Shown here: piece by piece, positions 35,916 to 44,396 of the stretch | Numbering within the stretch: the stretch's first letter is position 1 | How the letters are laid out: every line of letters begins with the position of its first letter | Source of the DNA: Stutzerimonas stutzeri | Lineage (GTDB): Bacteria; Pseudomonadota; Gammaproteobacteria; Pseudomonadales; Pseudomonadaceae | Assembly (NCBI GenBank): GCA_002345575.1 | Contig: DDVX01000006.1 | Location: 186,001 to 250,000, forward strand | DNA: 64,000 bases | Direction of reading: 5' to 3' | The notes under the pieces: generated by a model | Database searches by the model: none | What the model was told of the DNA's origin: nothing | Seen by the model: only the letters and a program-made list of their open reading frames with translations | Translations under genes and position numbers: made by a program

Positions 35916-38641
35916 ACACAGATGCAACGCCGGTGGCGCGGGTCGATAACCTGACCCTGCGCTACGGCCAGACCCTCGCCCTGGACGACCTCAGCCTGGA
36001 GCTGCCGGCTGGGCGCATGGTCGGCCTGATCGGCCCCGATGGCGTGGGCAAGTCCAGCCTGCTAGCGCTGATCGCCGGTGCGCGCCGCATCCAGCAAGGC
36101 AAGGTTTGGGTGCTGGGCGGCGACATGGCCGAGGCAGCCCATCGTCGCCAGGTCTGCCCGCGTATCGCCTACATGCCACAGGGCCTGGGCAAAAACCTCT
36201 ACCCGACTCTGACAGTATTCGAGAACCTGGATTTCTTTGGCCGGCTGTTCGGCCAGGATGCCGAGGAACGCCAGCGGCGCATTGCCGATCTGACCCGCAG
36301 CACGGGCCTGTCGCCCTTCACCGAACGCCCGGCGGGCAAGCTCTCCGGCGGCATGAAGCAGAAGCTCGGCCTGTGCTGCGCGCTGATACACGATCCCGAT
36401 CTGCTGATCCTCGACGAACCCACCACCGGCGTCGATCCACTGGCACGCAGCCAGTTCTGGGAGCTGATCGCGCGTATTCGCAGCAATCGTCCGCAGATGA
36501 GCGTGCTGGTGGCCACCGCCTACATGGATGAAGCCCAGCGTTTCGACTGGCTGATAGCCATGGACGAAGGCCGCGTGCTGGCCACCGGCAGCCCCGCTGA
36601 ATTGCTGGGCCGCACGGGCAGCGATGATCTGGAAAGCGCCTTTATCGCCCTGCTGCCCGAAGAAAAGCGCCGCGACCACCGCGCCCTGGTGATTCCTCCG
36701 CGCGCGCAGGCCGGCGGCGAGCCACAGATCGCCATCGAAGCCCACGACCTGACCTTGCGTTTCGGCGATTTCGTCGCGGTGGACAAGGTGAGCTTTCGTA
36801 TCGAGCGCGGGGAAATCTTCGGTTTTCTCGGCTCCAACGGTTGCGGCAAAACCACCACCATGAAGATGCTCACCGGCCTGCTGCCGGCCAGCGAGGGCGA
36901 AGCCTTCCTCTTCGGCCAGCCGGTGGACCCGCGCGACATCGACACCCGCCGGCGGGTGGGCTACATGTCGCAGGCGTTCTCGCTGTATGGCGAGTTGAGC
37001 GTCGTGCAGAACCTGGAACTGCATGCCCGGCTGTTCCACATTCCCGCTGATCAGCGTACCGCTCGGGTGCACGTGATGCTCACGCGCTTCGGCCTGGCAG
37101 CGGTCGCCGACAGCCTGCCCAACGACCTGCCGCTGGGTGTGCGCCAGCGCCTGTCGCTGGCGGTGGCGGTGATCCACAGCCCGGAAATCCTGATCCTCGA
37201 CGAGCCGACTTCTGGCGTCGATCCGGTGGCCCGCGACGGTTTTTGGAGGCTGCTGGTGGAGCTGTCACGCGAGGACGGCGTGACCATCTTCATCTCCACC
37301 CACTTCATGAACGAGGCGCTGCGCTGCGATCGCATGTCGATGATGCACGCCGGGCGCGTGCTCGACAGCGATGCGCCACGCGCACTGATGGCCAAGCGCG
37401 GTCTGCCGACGCTGGAGCAGACCTTTATCGCCTACCTGCAGGACGCTACAGCCGAGCAGCCGGCGGACAGCACACCACAACTGGCGCAGGAAGCCGGCGC
37501 GCCGCTGCGGCCGTCACGTTTCAGCCTGCAACGCCTGCTCAGCTACAGCGGCCGCGAGGCGATGGAGCTGCGCCGCGACCCGATCCGCGCCACCCTGGCC
37601 ATGCTCGGCACCCTGATGCTGATGTTCATCATGGGATACGGCATCAGCATGGACGTGGAAGACCTCAGCTTCGCGGTGCTCGACCGCGACCAGACCACCA
37701 CCAGCCAGGCCTATGTGCAGAACATCGCCGGTTCGCGCTATTTCAACGAACAACCACCGCTGGGCGATTACGACGAGCTGGAACGCCGCATGCGCAGCGG
37801 CGAGATCAGCCTGGCGGTGGAGATCCCACCTAATTTCGGTCGTGACCTCAAGCGCGGCAACCAGCCCGAAGTTGGTTTCTGGATCGACGGTGCGATGCCC
37901 ATGCGCGCCGACACCATCAAGGGCTACGTGCAGGGCATCCACATGAGTTACCTGCAGCAGCTGGCCCGTGAGGCCAGCCAGCCCGTCGCCGGCAACCCGG
38001 TGGATATTGCCCTGCGCTACCGCTACAACCCGGACGTGCAGAGCCTGCCGGCGATGGTGCCGGCGGTGATTCCCCTGCTACTGATGCTGATCCCGGCGAT
38101 GCTCACCGCCTTAGGCGTGGTGCGCGAGAAGGAACTGGGCTCGATCACCAACCTCTACGTCACGCCAGTGACGCGGCTGGAATTTCTGATCGGTAAGCAG
38201 CTGCCCTATATCGCCCTGGGCATGATCAATTTCTTCATGCTGGTGCTGCTGGCGGTGCTGGTGTTCGACGTGCCGGTCAAGGGCAGCCTGCTGACACTCA
38301 CACTCGGCGCGTTGTTCTACCTGATCTGCGCCACCGCACTGGGCCTGCTGATGTCGTCGATTCTCAACAGCCAGATCGCCGCGATATTCGGCACCGCCAT
38401 CGCTACCCTGGTGCCGGCGGTGCAGTTCTCCGGTCTGATGCATCCGATCTCTGCCATGGAGGGTGCCAGCGCCTTTATCGGCAATATCTACCCAACCAGC
38501 CACTTCCTGATCATCAGTCGCGGGGTGTTTTCCAAGTCGCTGGGGCTGATGGAGCTATACCCTTATTTCATTCCCCTGCTGTTGGCGATTCCGCTGCTGA
38601 CCCTGCTCAGCGTCGCCGGCCTGAAGAAGCAGGAGAAGTGA
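35912..38641 (+). CDS. rbbA: RbbA/YhiH-type ABC exporter: two ATPase domains fused to permease
   Basis: 909 residues. NBD1 (about 8-235): Walker A GPDGVGKSS, signature LSGGMKQKLGLCCALI, Walker B LLILDEPTTGVDP. NBD2 (about 270-500): Walker A GSNGCGKTT, signature altered to LPLGVRQRLSLAVAVI, Walker B LILDEPTSGVDP. The ABC-2 type membrane part (about 540-909) has one helix, a large periplasmic loop and five C-terminal helices. The altered second signature also occurs in relatives as I recall them. E. coli RbbA was named for ribosome binding, but here it lies between an HlyD adaptor and an ABC-2 permease, which supports an export role. Confidence 0.92.
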   Translation: MNTDATPVARVDNLTLRYGQTLALDDLSLELPAGRMVGLIGPDGVGKSSLLALIAGARRIQQGKVWVLGGDMAEAAHRRQVCPRIAYMPQGLGKNLYPTLTVFENLDFFGRLFGQDAEERQRRIADLTRSTGLSPFTERPAGKLSGGMKQKLGLCCALIHDPDLLILDEPTTGVDPLARSQFWELIARIRSNRPQMSVLVATAYMDEAQRFDWLIAMDEGRVLATGSPAELLGRTGSDDLESAFIALLPEEKRRDHRALVIPPRAQAGGEPQIAIEAHDLTLRFGDFVAVDKVSFRIERGEIFGFLGSNGCGKTTTMKMLTGLLPASEGEAFLFGQPVDPRDIDTRRRVGYMSQAFSLYGELSVVQNLELHARLFHIPADQRTARVHVMLTRFGLAAVADSLPNDLPLGVRQRLSLAVAVIHSPEILILDEPTSGVDPVARDGFWRLLVELSREDGVTIFISTHFMNEALRCDRMSMMHAGRVLDSDAPRALMAKRGLPTLEQTFIAYLQDATAEQPADSTPQLAQEAGAPLRPSRFSLQRLLSYSGREAMELRRDPIRATLAMLGTLMLMFIMGYGISMDVEDLSFAVLDRDQTTTSQAYVQNIAGSRYFNEQPPLGDYDELERRMRSGEISLAVEIPPNFGRDLKRGNQPEVGFWIDGAMPMRADTIKGYVQGIHMSYLQQLAREASQPVAGNPVDIALRYRYNPDVQSLPAMVPAVIPLLLMLIPAMLTALGVVREKELGSITNLYVTPVTRLEFLIGKQLPYIALGMINFFMLVLLAVLVFDVPVKGSLLTLTLGALFYLICATALGLLMSSILNSQIAAIFGTAIATLVPAVQFSGLMHPISAMEGASAFIGNIYPTSHFLIISRGVFSKSLGLMELYPYFIPLLLAIPLLTLLSVAGLKKQEK

Positions 38642-38642
38642 G

Positions 38643-39758
38643 ATGAGAAAGCTCTCCAACATCCTCCAGCTGGGCATCAAGGAACTGCGCAGCCTGTACC
38701 GCGACCCGGCGCTGCTGCTGCTGATCGTCTACGCCTTCACCCTGGGCATTTACTCCAGCGCCACCGGCGTGCCCGAAGCGCCGCACCGCGCCACCATCGG
38801 CGTCATTGATGAGGACCAGTCGCAGGCCTCGACGCGCATCGTCAACGCTTTCCAGCTGCCCTATTTCCTGCCGCCGAAAGCCATCAACCTGGCGGAAATG
38901 GATAGCGGCATGGACGCCGCGCTGTACACCTTCACCCTGAATATTCCGCCGAACTTCCAGCAGGACCTGCTCGCCGGGCGACAGCCGAGCATCCAGCTCA
39001 ACGTCGATGCCACCCAGGTCAGCCAGGCCTTCACCGGCGCCGGGCATATCCAGCAGATCATCAATGCCGAAGTGGCGGAGTTTCTCAGCCGCCACCGCAA
39101 GATCGATGCCTACCCGGTGCAGGCCGTGGTGCACACGGCCTTCAACCCGAACCTGCTGCGCGCCTGGTTCGGCGCGGTGAACGAGGTGATCAACCAGATC
39201 ACCATGCTGTCGATCATCCTTACCGGCGCCGCGCTGATCCGCGAGCGTGAGCACGGCACCATCGAGCACCTGCTGGTGATGCCGGTGACGCCGTTCGAGA
39301 TCATGTCGGCCAAGGTCTGGTCGATGGGGCTGGTGGTCCTGCTGGCTTCGGCGTTCGCCCTGCGCTTTGTCGTCGAAGGCTGGTTGCAGGTGCCGATTCA
39401 GGGCTCGATCCTGCTGTTCATGTGTGGCGCCGCGCTGCACCTGTTCGCCACCACTTCCATCGGCATCTTCTTCGGCACCGTGGCGCGCTCGATGCCGCAG
39501 CTGGGTTTGCTGATCATCCTGGTGCTGATCCCGCTGCAGATTCTCTCGGGCGGCATGACCCCGCGTGAAAGCATGCCGGAGATGGTGCAGCACATCATGC
39601 TGGCGGCACCGACCACGCACTTCGTCGAGCTGGCTCAGGCGATCCTATTCCGTGGCACGGGGGCGAACATCGTCTGGCCGCAGCTATTGGCACTGGCGGT
39701 GATTGGTGGGTGCTTCTTCGTCGGTGCGCTGTCGCGGCTGCGTAAATCCTTGCGCTAG
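38643..39758 (+). CDS. ABC-2 type permease (YhhJ/YbhR-like)
   Basis: 371 residues: one N-terminal helix (PALLLLIVYAFTLGIYSSATG), an extracytoplasmic domain of about 130 residues, and five C-terminal helices, with REREHGTIEHLLVMPVTPFEIM and PLQILSGGMTPRESMPE typical of ABC-2 permeases. It begins 1 nt after the RbbA-like stop and should be its second permease half. Its stop codon lies in a CTAG palindrome shared with the stop of the convergent diguanylate cyclase gene (4-nt overlap). Confidence 0.92.
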   Translation: MRKLSNILQLGIKELRSLYRDPALLLLIVYAFTLGIYSSATGVPEAPHRATIGVIDEDQSQASTRIVNAFQLPYFLPPKAINLAEMDSGMDAALYTFTLNIPPNFQQDLLAGRQPSIQLNVDATQVSQAFTGAGHIQQIINAEVAEFLSRHRKIDAYPVQAVVHTAFNPNLLRAWFGAVNEVINQITMLSIILTGAALIREREHGTIEHLLVMPVTPFEIMSAKVWSMGLVVLLASAFALRFVVEGWLQVPIQGSILLFMCGAALHLFATTSIGIFFGTVARSMPQLGLLIILVLIPLQILSGGMTPRESMPEMVQHIMLAAPTTHFVELAQAILFRGTGANIVWPQLLALAVIGGCFFVGALSRLRKSLR

Positions 39759-40786
39759 GCCGTGTGGGTACGATTGCGCCCGTCACGCTTGGCCTGCAGC
39801 AGGGCCTGGTCAGCCTCGCCCAACAGCGTATCGAGGCAGACCGCTTCATGCTCATGCACGGCCAGGCCGAAACTGGCGGTACAGCCTATGGCCCGGCCTT
39901 CGTATACGATCGCCAGCGCTTCGATACCTGTCCGCAGCCGCTCGGCAATCTGCCACGCCTGTTGCGCATCAGTATCGGGCAGCAGCACCGCGAATTCCTC
40001 GCCGCCCATGCGGCCCAGCACATCCGCAGGCCTCAGCAGCGGTGGCAGCCGCTGGCCAATAGCACGCAGCACGGCGTCACCGGCAGCATGGCCGTAGGTG
40101 TCATTGATTCGCTTGAAATAATCGACATCGAACATCAGCACAGCCACCGAATAACCGGCACGCGCGCGCCGGCAAAAGCGCTCGCCCAGCTCGAAGAAGG
40201 CGCGGCGATTGTTCAGCCCGGTCAACTCATCGGTGCGCGCCAGCGCTTCAGCACGAGAGACTGCCTTTTCCAGCGCCTGCTCCATGCGCTTTCGGTCGGT
40301 GATATCGGTGGCGATTTCCAGCCGCACGATGCGCCCGTCAGTCCATTCGATGGCTTGGTCACGACACTGGTACCAACGGCCATCACGGGTATTACAGAAT
40401 TCCCAGACATGCACGCCCGCAGGCCTGCCGTGCTCATCCAGCAGCCGCTCATTGCTGCAGAAGCCGCAGGGGCTTTCCTGATTGTCCTGCAGCACCTGCC
40501 AACACTTGCGCCCCTGAAAGTCGCCCCATTTCTGCCGGCCGTAGGCGTTTAAGAACAGCAGCTCGTGGGTGTCCATGTCAGCCACGTAAACCAACGCATC
40601 CAGCCGGTCGAGAATGGTCGCCAGATCGGCCTCGACGATTGCCGGAAAGCCCGGCCGTGCCGGACTCACTGACGAATACGATTCCTTGGGCAAATGTTCT
40701 ACTCCTGCGCTCGCGCGGTGGGCCAGGCGGCTTCGCTGAAAACCGCGCAGAGTGCCGCCTGCAGCCGACTGATGCAAGTTCGCCAT
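39755..40786 (-). CDS. PAS-GGDEF diguanylate cyclase
   Basis: 343 residues from the ATG at 40786; an in-frame ATG at 40843 is equally possible because neither has a good ribosome site. A PAS domain (about 55-165) includes the cysteine-containing CWQVLQDNQESPCGFC, then the linker ITDRKRMEQALEKAV, then a complete GGDEF domain (about 185-340) with DELTGLNNRRAFFE, FDVDYFKRINDTYGH and active-site GGEEF. It should make cyclic-di-GMP. An RxxD-type inhibitory site is not obvious. It is convergent with the exporter operon and divergent from rmlB, whose product feeds surface polysaccharides. Confidence 0.92.
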   Translation of the reverse strand: MANLHQSAAGGTLRGFQRSRLAHRASAGVEHLPKESYSSVSPARPGFPAIVEADLATILDRLDALVYVADMDTHELLFLNAYGRQKWGDFQGRKCWQVLQDNQESPCGFCSNERLLDEHGRPAGVHVWEFCNTRDGRWYQCRDQAIEWTDGRIVRLEIATDITDRKRMEQALEKAVSRAEALARTDELTGLNNRRAFFELGERFCRRARAGYSVAVLMFDVDYFKRINDTYGHAAGDAVLRAIGQRLPPLLRPADVLGRMGGEEFAVLLPDTDAQQAWQIAERLRTGIEALAIVYEGRAIGCTASFGLAVHEHEAVCLDTLLGEADQALLQAKRDGRNRTHTA

Positions 40787-40927
40787 CAGTCTTAAACAGA
40801 GGCTGGTAATATAAACGCCACCCTGAAAAGCCGACTGGATCATGGGAATTTTTGTCCATCGACCCGGTCTATCAGCCGACATGCCAGAACCTGTCGCTGC
40901 GCAACACGCCAAGGAAGCTCACCCATC

Positions 40928-42001
40928 ATGCGTATTCTCGTCACCGGCGGAGCCGGTTTCATCGGCTCGGCACTGATCCGTCACCTGATCCTAGACACCA
41001 ATCACAATGTGCTCAACCTGGACAAACTGACCTACGCCGGCAATCTCGAATCCCTGGCGGAAGTGGATGGCGATTCGCGCTATCACTTCGTCCAGGCGGA
41101 CATCGGCGATCGCGAACGCGTGGACGAAGCGCTGCGGGAGTTTCAGCCCGATGCCGTCATGCACCTGGCGGCCGAATCCCACGTCGACCGCTCCATCGAC
41201 GGTCCGGCCGAATTCATCCAGACCAACATCCTTGGTACCTACCAGTTGCTGGAAGCTACCAGAGCCTACTGGCAGGACCTGCCGGCCGAACGCCGCCAAG
41301 CCTTCCGCTTCCACCATATTTCCACCGACGAGGTGTATGGCGACCTGCACGGCACCGACGACCTTTTCACCGAGACCACGCCCTACGCACCCAGCTCGCC
41401 ATACTCGGCCAGCAAGGCGTCATCCGATCATCTGGTTCGCGCATGGCAGCGTACCTACGGCCTGCCGGTGCTGATCACCAACTGCTCGAACAACTACGGC
41501 CCCTATCACTTCCCCGAAAAGCTGATCCCGCTGGTGATCCTCAATGCGCTGGATGGCAAGCCGCTGCCGGTCTACGGCGACGGTGCGCAGATCCGCGACT
41601 GGCTGTTCGTCGAGGACCATGCCCGCGCACTCCTCAAGGTGGTGACCGAAGGCGAGGTCGGCGAGACCTACAACATTGGCGGCCACAACGAGCAGAAGAA
41701 CATCGACGTGGTGCGCGGTATCTGCGCGCTGCTGGAGGAGCTGGCCCCGAACAAGCCCGCCGGCGTGGCACGCTTCGAGGACCTGATCACCTTCGTCAAG
41801 GACCGCCCCGGCCACGACCTGCGCTATGCCATCGATGCGAGCAAGATCGAACGTGAGCTGGGCTGGGTGCCTGAAGAAACCTTCCAGACTGGCCTACGCA
41901 AGACCGTGCAGTGGTACCTGGACAACCTCGAATGGTGCCGTCGCGTACAGGACGGCAGCTACCAACGTGAGCGCCTTGGCGCCCTGGAGAACATTGCATG
42001 A
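40928..42001 (+). CDS. rmlB: dTDP-glucose 4,6-dehydratase
   Basis: 357 residues, normal length. Rossmann motif GGAGFIGS at the N-terminus, HLAAESHVDRSIDGP, the FHHISTDEVYGDL active-site segment, and the YSASKASSDHLV catalytic Tyr/Lys. It converts dTDP-glucose to the 4-keto-6-deoxy sugar, second step of dTDP-L-rhamnose synthesis. First gene of an operon in the order B-A-C-D, each junction overlapping by 4 nt (ATGA). Confidence 0.97.
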   Translation: MRILVTGGAGFIGSALIRHLILDTNHNVLNLDKLTYAGNLESLAEVDGDSRYHFVQADIGDRERVDEALREFQPDAVMHLAAESHVDRSIDGPAEFIQTNILGTYQLLEATRAYWQDLPAERRQAFRFHHISTDEVYGDLHGTDDLFTETTPYAPSSPYSASKASSDHLVRAWQRTYGLPVLITNCSNNYGPYHFPEKLIPLVILNALDGKPLPVYGDGAQIRDWLFVEDHARALLKVVTEGEVGETYNIGGHNEQKNIDVVRGICALLEELAPNKPAGVARFEDLITFVKDRPGHDLRYAIDASKIERELGWVPEETFQTGLRKTVQWYLDNLEWCRRVQDGSYQRERLGALENIA

Positions 42002-42870
42002 AAGGAATCATCCTCGCCGGCGGCTCCGGCACTCGCCTGCACCCCATTACCCTTGGCGTGTCCAAGCAGCTGCTGCCGATCTACGACAAACCGATGGCCT
42101 ACTACCCGATCTCGGTGCTGATGCTCGCAGGAATACGCGACATCTTGGTCATCTCGACACCACATGACCTGCCGCAGTACCGAAACCTGCTGGGCGATGG
42201 CAGCCAGTTCGGCGTCACGTTCAGCTACGCCGAACAGCCTTCGCCGGACGGCTTGGCCCAGGCCTTCCTGATCGGCGAAGAATTCATCGGTGACGATTCG
42301 GTGTGCCTGATCCTCGGCGACAACATCTTCCACGGCCAGCACTTCACTGAAAAGCTGCAGCGCGCCTCCGCCCAGCCAACAGGCGCCACGGTGTTCGGAT
42401 ATTGGGTCAAGGACCCCGAGCGCTTCGGCGTGATCGACTTCGACGAGACCGGCAAGGCGCTGTCCATTGAGGAAAAGCCGAGCAAGCCCAAGTCCAGCTA
42501 TGCGGTGACCGGCCTGTACTTCTACGACAACGACGTAATCGAGATCGCCAAGTCGATCAAGCCCTCGCCACGCGGCGAGCTGGAGATCACCGACGTCAAC
42601 ATGGCCTACCTCCAGCGTGGTGACCTCAACGTCGAACGCTTCGGTCGCGGCTTTGCCTGGCTCGACACCGGCACCCACGACAGCCTGTTGGAAGCTTCGC
42701 AATACGTGCAGACCATCGAGCATCGCCAGGGCCTGAAGGTCGCCTGCCTGGAGGAAATCGCCTACCAGAACGGCTGGATCGACCGCGAGCAGTTGCTGTG
42801 CCGTGCCGATGCCTTGGGCAAGACCGGCTACGGCCAGTACTTGTTCAAGATCGCTGGGGAAGATGCATGA
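41998..42870 (+). CDS. rmlA: Glucose-1-phosphate thymidylyltransferase
   Basis: 290 residues. Nucleotidyl-transfer signature LAGGSGTRLHPITLGVSK, then KQLLPIYDKPMAYYP, LILGDNIFHG, and EKPSKPKSSYAVTGLYFYD. It makes dTDP-glucose, the first step of the rhamnose pathway. It overlaps rmlB and rmlC by 4 nt each, so expression is coupled. Confidence 0.97.
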   Translation: MKGIILAGGSGTRLHPITLGVSKQLLPIYDKPMAYYPISVLMLAGIRDILVISTPHDLPQYRNLLGDGSQFGVTFSYAEQPSPDGLAQAFLIGEEFIGDDSVCLILGDNIFHGQHFTEKLQRASAQPTGATVFGYWVKDPERFGVIDFDETGKALSIEEKPSKPKSSYAVTGLYFYDNDVIEIAKSIKPSPRGELEITDVNMAYLQRGDLNVERFGRGFAWLDTGTHDSLLEASQYVQTIEHRQGLKVACLEEIAYQNGWIDREQLLCRADALGKTGYGQYLFKIAGEDA

Positions 42871-43412
42871 AAGTCATCGAAACCGGCATCCCCGATGTGT
42901 TGATCATCGAGCCCAGGGTGTTCGGTGACGCACGCGGCTTCTTCTACGAAAGCTTCAATGCTGCCACCTTCGAAGCCGCAACAGGAGTTACGCGCAGCTT
43001 CGTCCAGGACAACCATTCCAAGTCCCAGTGTGGCGTATTGCGCGGTCTGCATTACCAGATTCAGCAGCCTCAGGGGAAACTCGTGCGCGTGGTGGCCGGT
43101 GAGGTGTTCGACGTCGCCGTGGACCTGCGTCGCAGCTCGCCGAGCTTCGGTCGCTGGACAGGCGTGCACCTGAGCGCCGAAAACCAGCGCCAACTATGGA
43201 TTCCTGAAGGTTTCGCACACGGTTTTCTGGTTCTCAGCGAAACCGCCGAGTTTCTCTACAAAACCACTGATTACTACGCCCCGGAACATGAACGCAGCCT
43301 GCTGTGGAACGATCCAGAGCTCGCCATCGAATGGCCCATCAACGAATCGCCGCAGCTGTCCGCCAAGGACATCGCGGGCAAACGCCTGAGCGAGGTTGAA
43401 CTTTTTCCATGA
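42867..43412 (+). CDS. rmlC: dTDP-4-dehydrorhamnose 3,5-epimerase
   Basis: 181 residues, normal length. Cupin fold with FGDARGFFYESFN, FVQDNHSKSQCGVLRGLHYQ (catalytic His) and WIPEGFAHGFLVLSE, then YKTTDYYAPEHE with the conserved Tyr. It epimerises C3 and C5 of the keto sugar. Start at ATG 42867, overlapping the rmlA stop; the next overlap is with rmlD. Confidence 0.97.
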   Translation: MKVIETGIPDVLIIEPRVFGDARGFFYESFNAATFEAATGVTRSFVQDNHSKSQCGVLRGLHYQIQQPQGKLVRVVAGEVFDVAVDLRRSSPSFGRWTGVHLSAENQRQLWIPEGFAHGFLVLSETAEFLYKTTDYYAPEHERSLLWNDPELAIEWPINESPQLSAKDIAGKRLSEVELFP

Positions 43413-44323
43413 AAATCCTGATCACCGGCAGCAAGGGGCAACTGTCGCAAGAGCTGCAACTGGCACTCGCCGGTGAAGGAAAGCTGCTCGCCCTCGGACA
43501 GCAGACCTTGGATCTGGCGCAACCCGATCAGATACGCCAGCAGGTTCGCCTGCTGCGTCCCGATCTGATCATCAACGCGGCGGCATACACTGCGGTCGAT
43601 CCCGCACAGAGCAACCGCGAGCAGGCTTTCGCGGTCAATGCCATAGGGCCCGGCGTACTGGCCGAAGAAGCCGCACGCCTTGAGGTTCCGCTGGTTCATT
43701 ACTCCACCGACTATGTCTTCGACGGGCGCAAGCCCGCACCCTACCAGGAGCATGATCAGGCTGCGCCGTTGAGCGTCTATGGCGAGAGCAAGCTGGCCGG
43801 CGAACAAGCGATCCAGACCGTTTCCGGCGAACACCTGATCCTGCGCACCAGTTGGGTCTACTCGCTGCACGGCCGCAACTTCCTGCTGACCATGCAACGT
43901 CTCATGCAGGAACGTGACACGCTGTCGATCGTCGACGACGAAATCGGCGCGCCGACCTGGGCCGGCACCATCGCCACAGCTACCGCTGAAATCGTGCGCC
44001 AATGGCGCACCGGCAAGAGCAGCCTAAGCGGCCTGTATCATCTGTCCGCGTCCGGTGAGACGTCCTGGTACGGCTTCGCCTGCAGCATTGCCGAACATCT
44101 GCAGCTCCAAAGCCGGCTGCAAGCCAGGCTCGAGCCTATTGCCTCCAAGGATTATCCGACCGCCGCCCAGCGCCCGCGCAATTCACGCCTGGATTGCGCC
44201 CGTTTGCAGCACCACTGGGGCCTGCAACTGCCCGACTGGGAGGAAGCGTTGCAGACCTGTCTGTCCAGCCCACGCAACCCTGATACAGCCGCGCACGCGA
44301 CAGCGGCCGCCCAGAACGCCTGA
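43409..44323 (+). CDS. rmlD: dTDP-4-dehydrorhamnose reductase
   Basis: 304 residues. N-terminal NAD(P)-binding GSKGQLSQEL, NAAAYTAVDPAQ, YSTDYVFDGRKPAPYQEHD and YGESKLAGEQ (catalytic Tyr/Lys). It performs the final reduction to dTDP-L-rhamnose, used for LPS core, O-antigen and rhamnolipids in pseudomonads. It ends the operon; 73 nt separate it from dctB. The last 15 residues (PDTAAHATAAAQNA) are a low-complexity tail. Confidence 0.95.
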   Translation: MKILITGSKGQLSQELQLALAGEGKLLALGQQTLDLAQPDQIRQQVRLLRPDLIINAAAYTAVDPAQSNREQAFAVNAIGPGVLAEEAARLEVPLVHYSTDYVFDGRKPAPYQEHDQAAPLSVYGESKLAGEQAIQTVSGEHLILRTSWVYSLHGRNFLLTMQRLMQERDTLSIVDDEIGAPTWAGTIATATAEIVRQWRTGKSSLSGLYHLSASGETSWYGFACSIAEHLQLQSRLQARLEPIASKDYPTAAQRPRNSRLDCARLQHHWGLQLPDWEEALQTCLSSPRNPDTAAHATAAAQNA

Positions 44324-44396
44324 CAGCTGATCTGCCCATATGAGGTCGGTGGCGCTTTGAACGTGCATAATATGCGCGAATTTCAGGCGCATCCGC

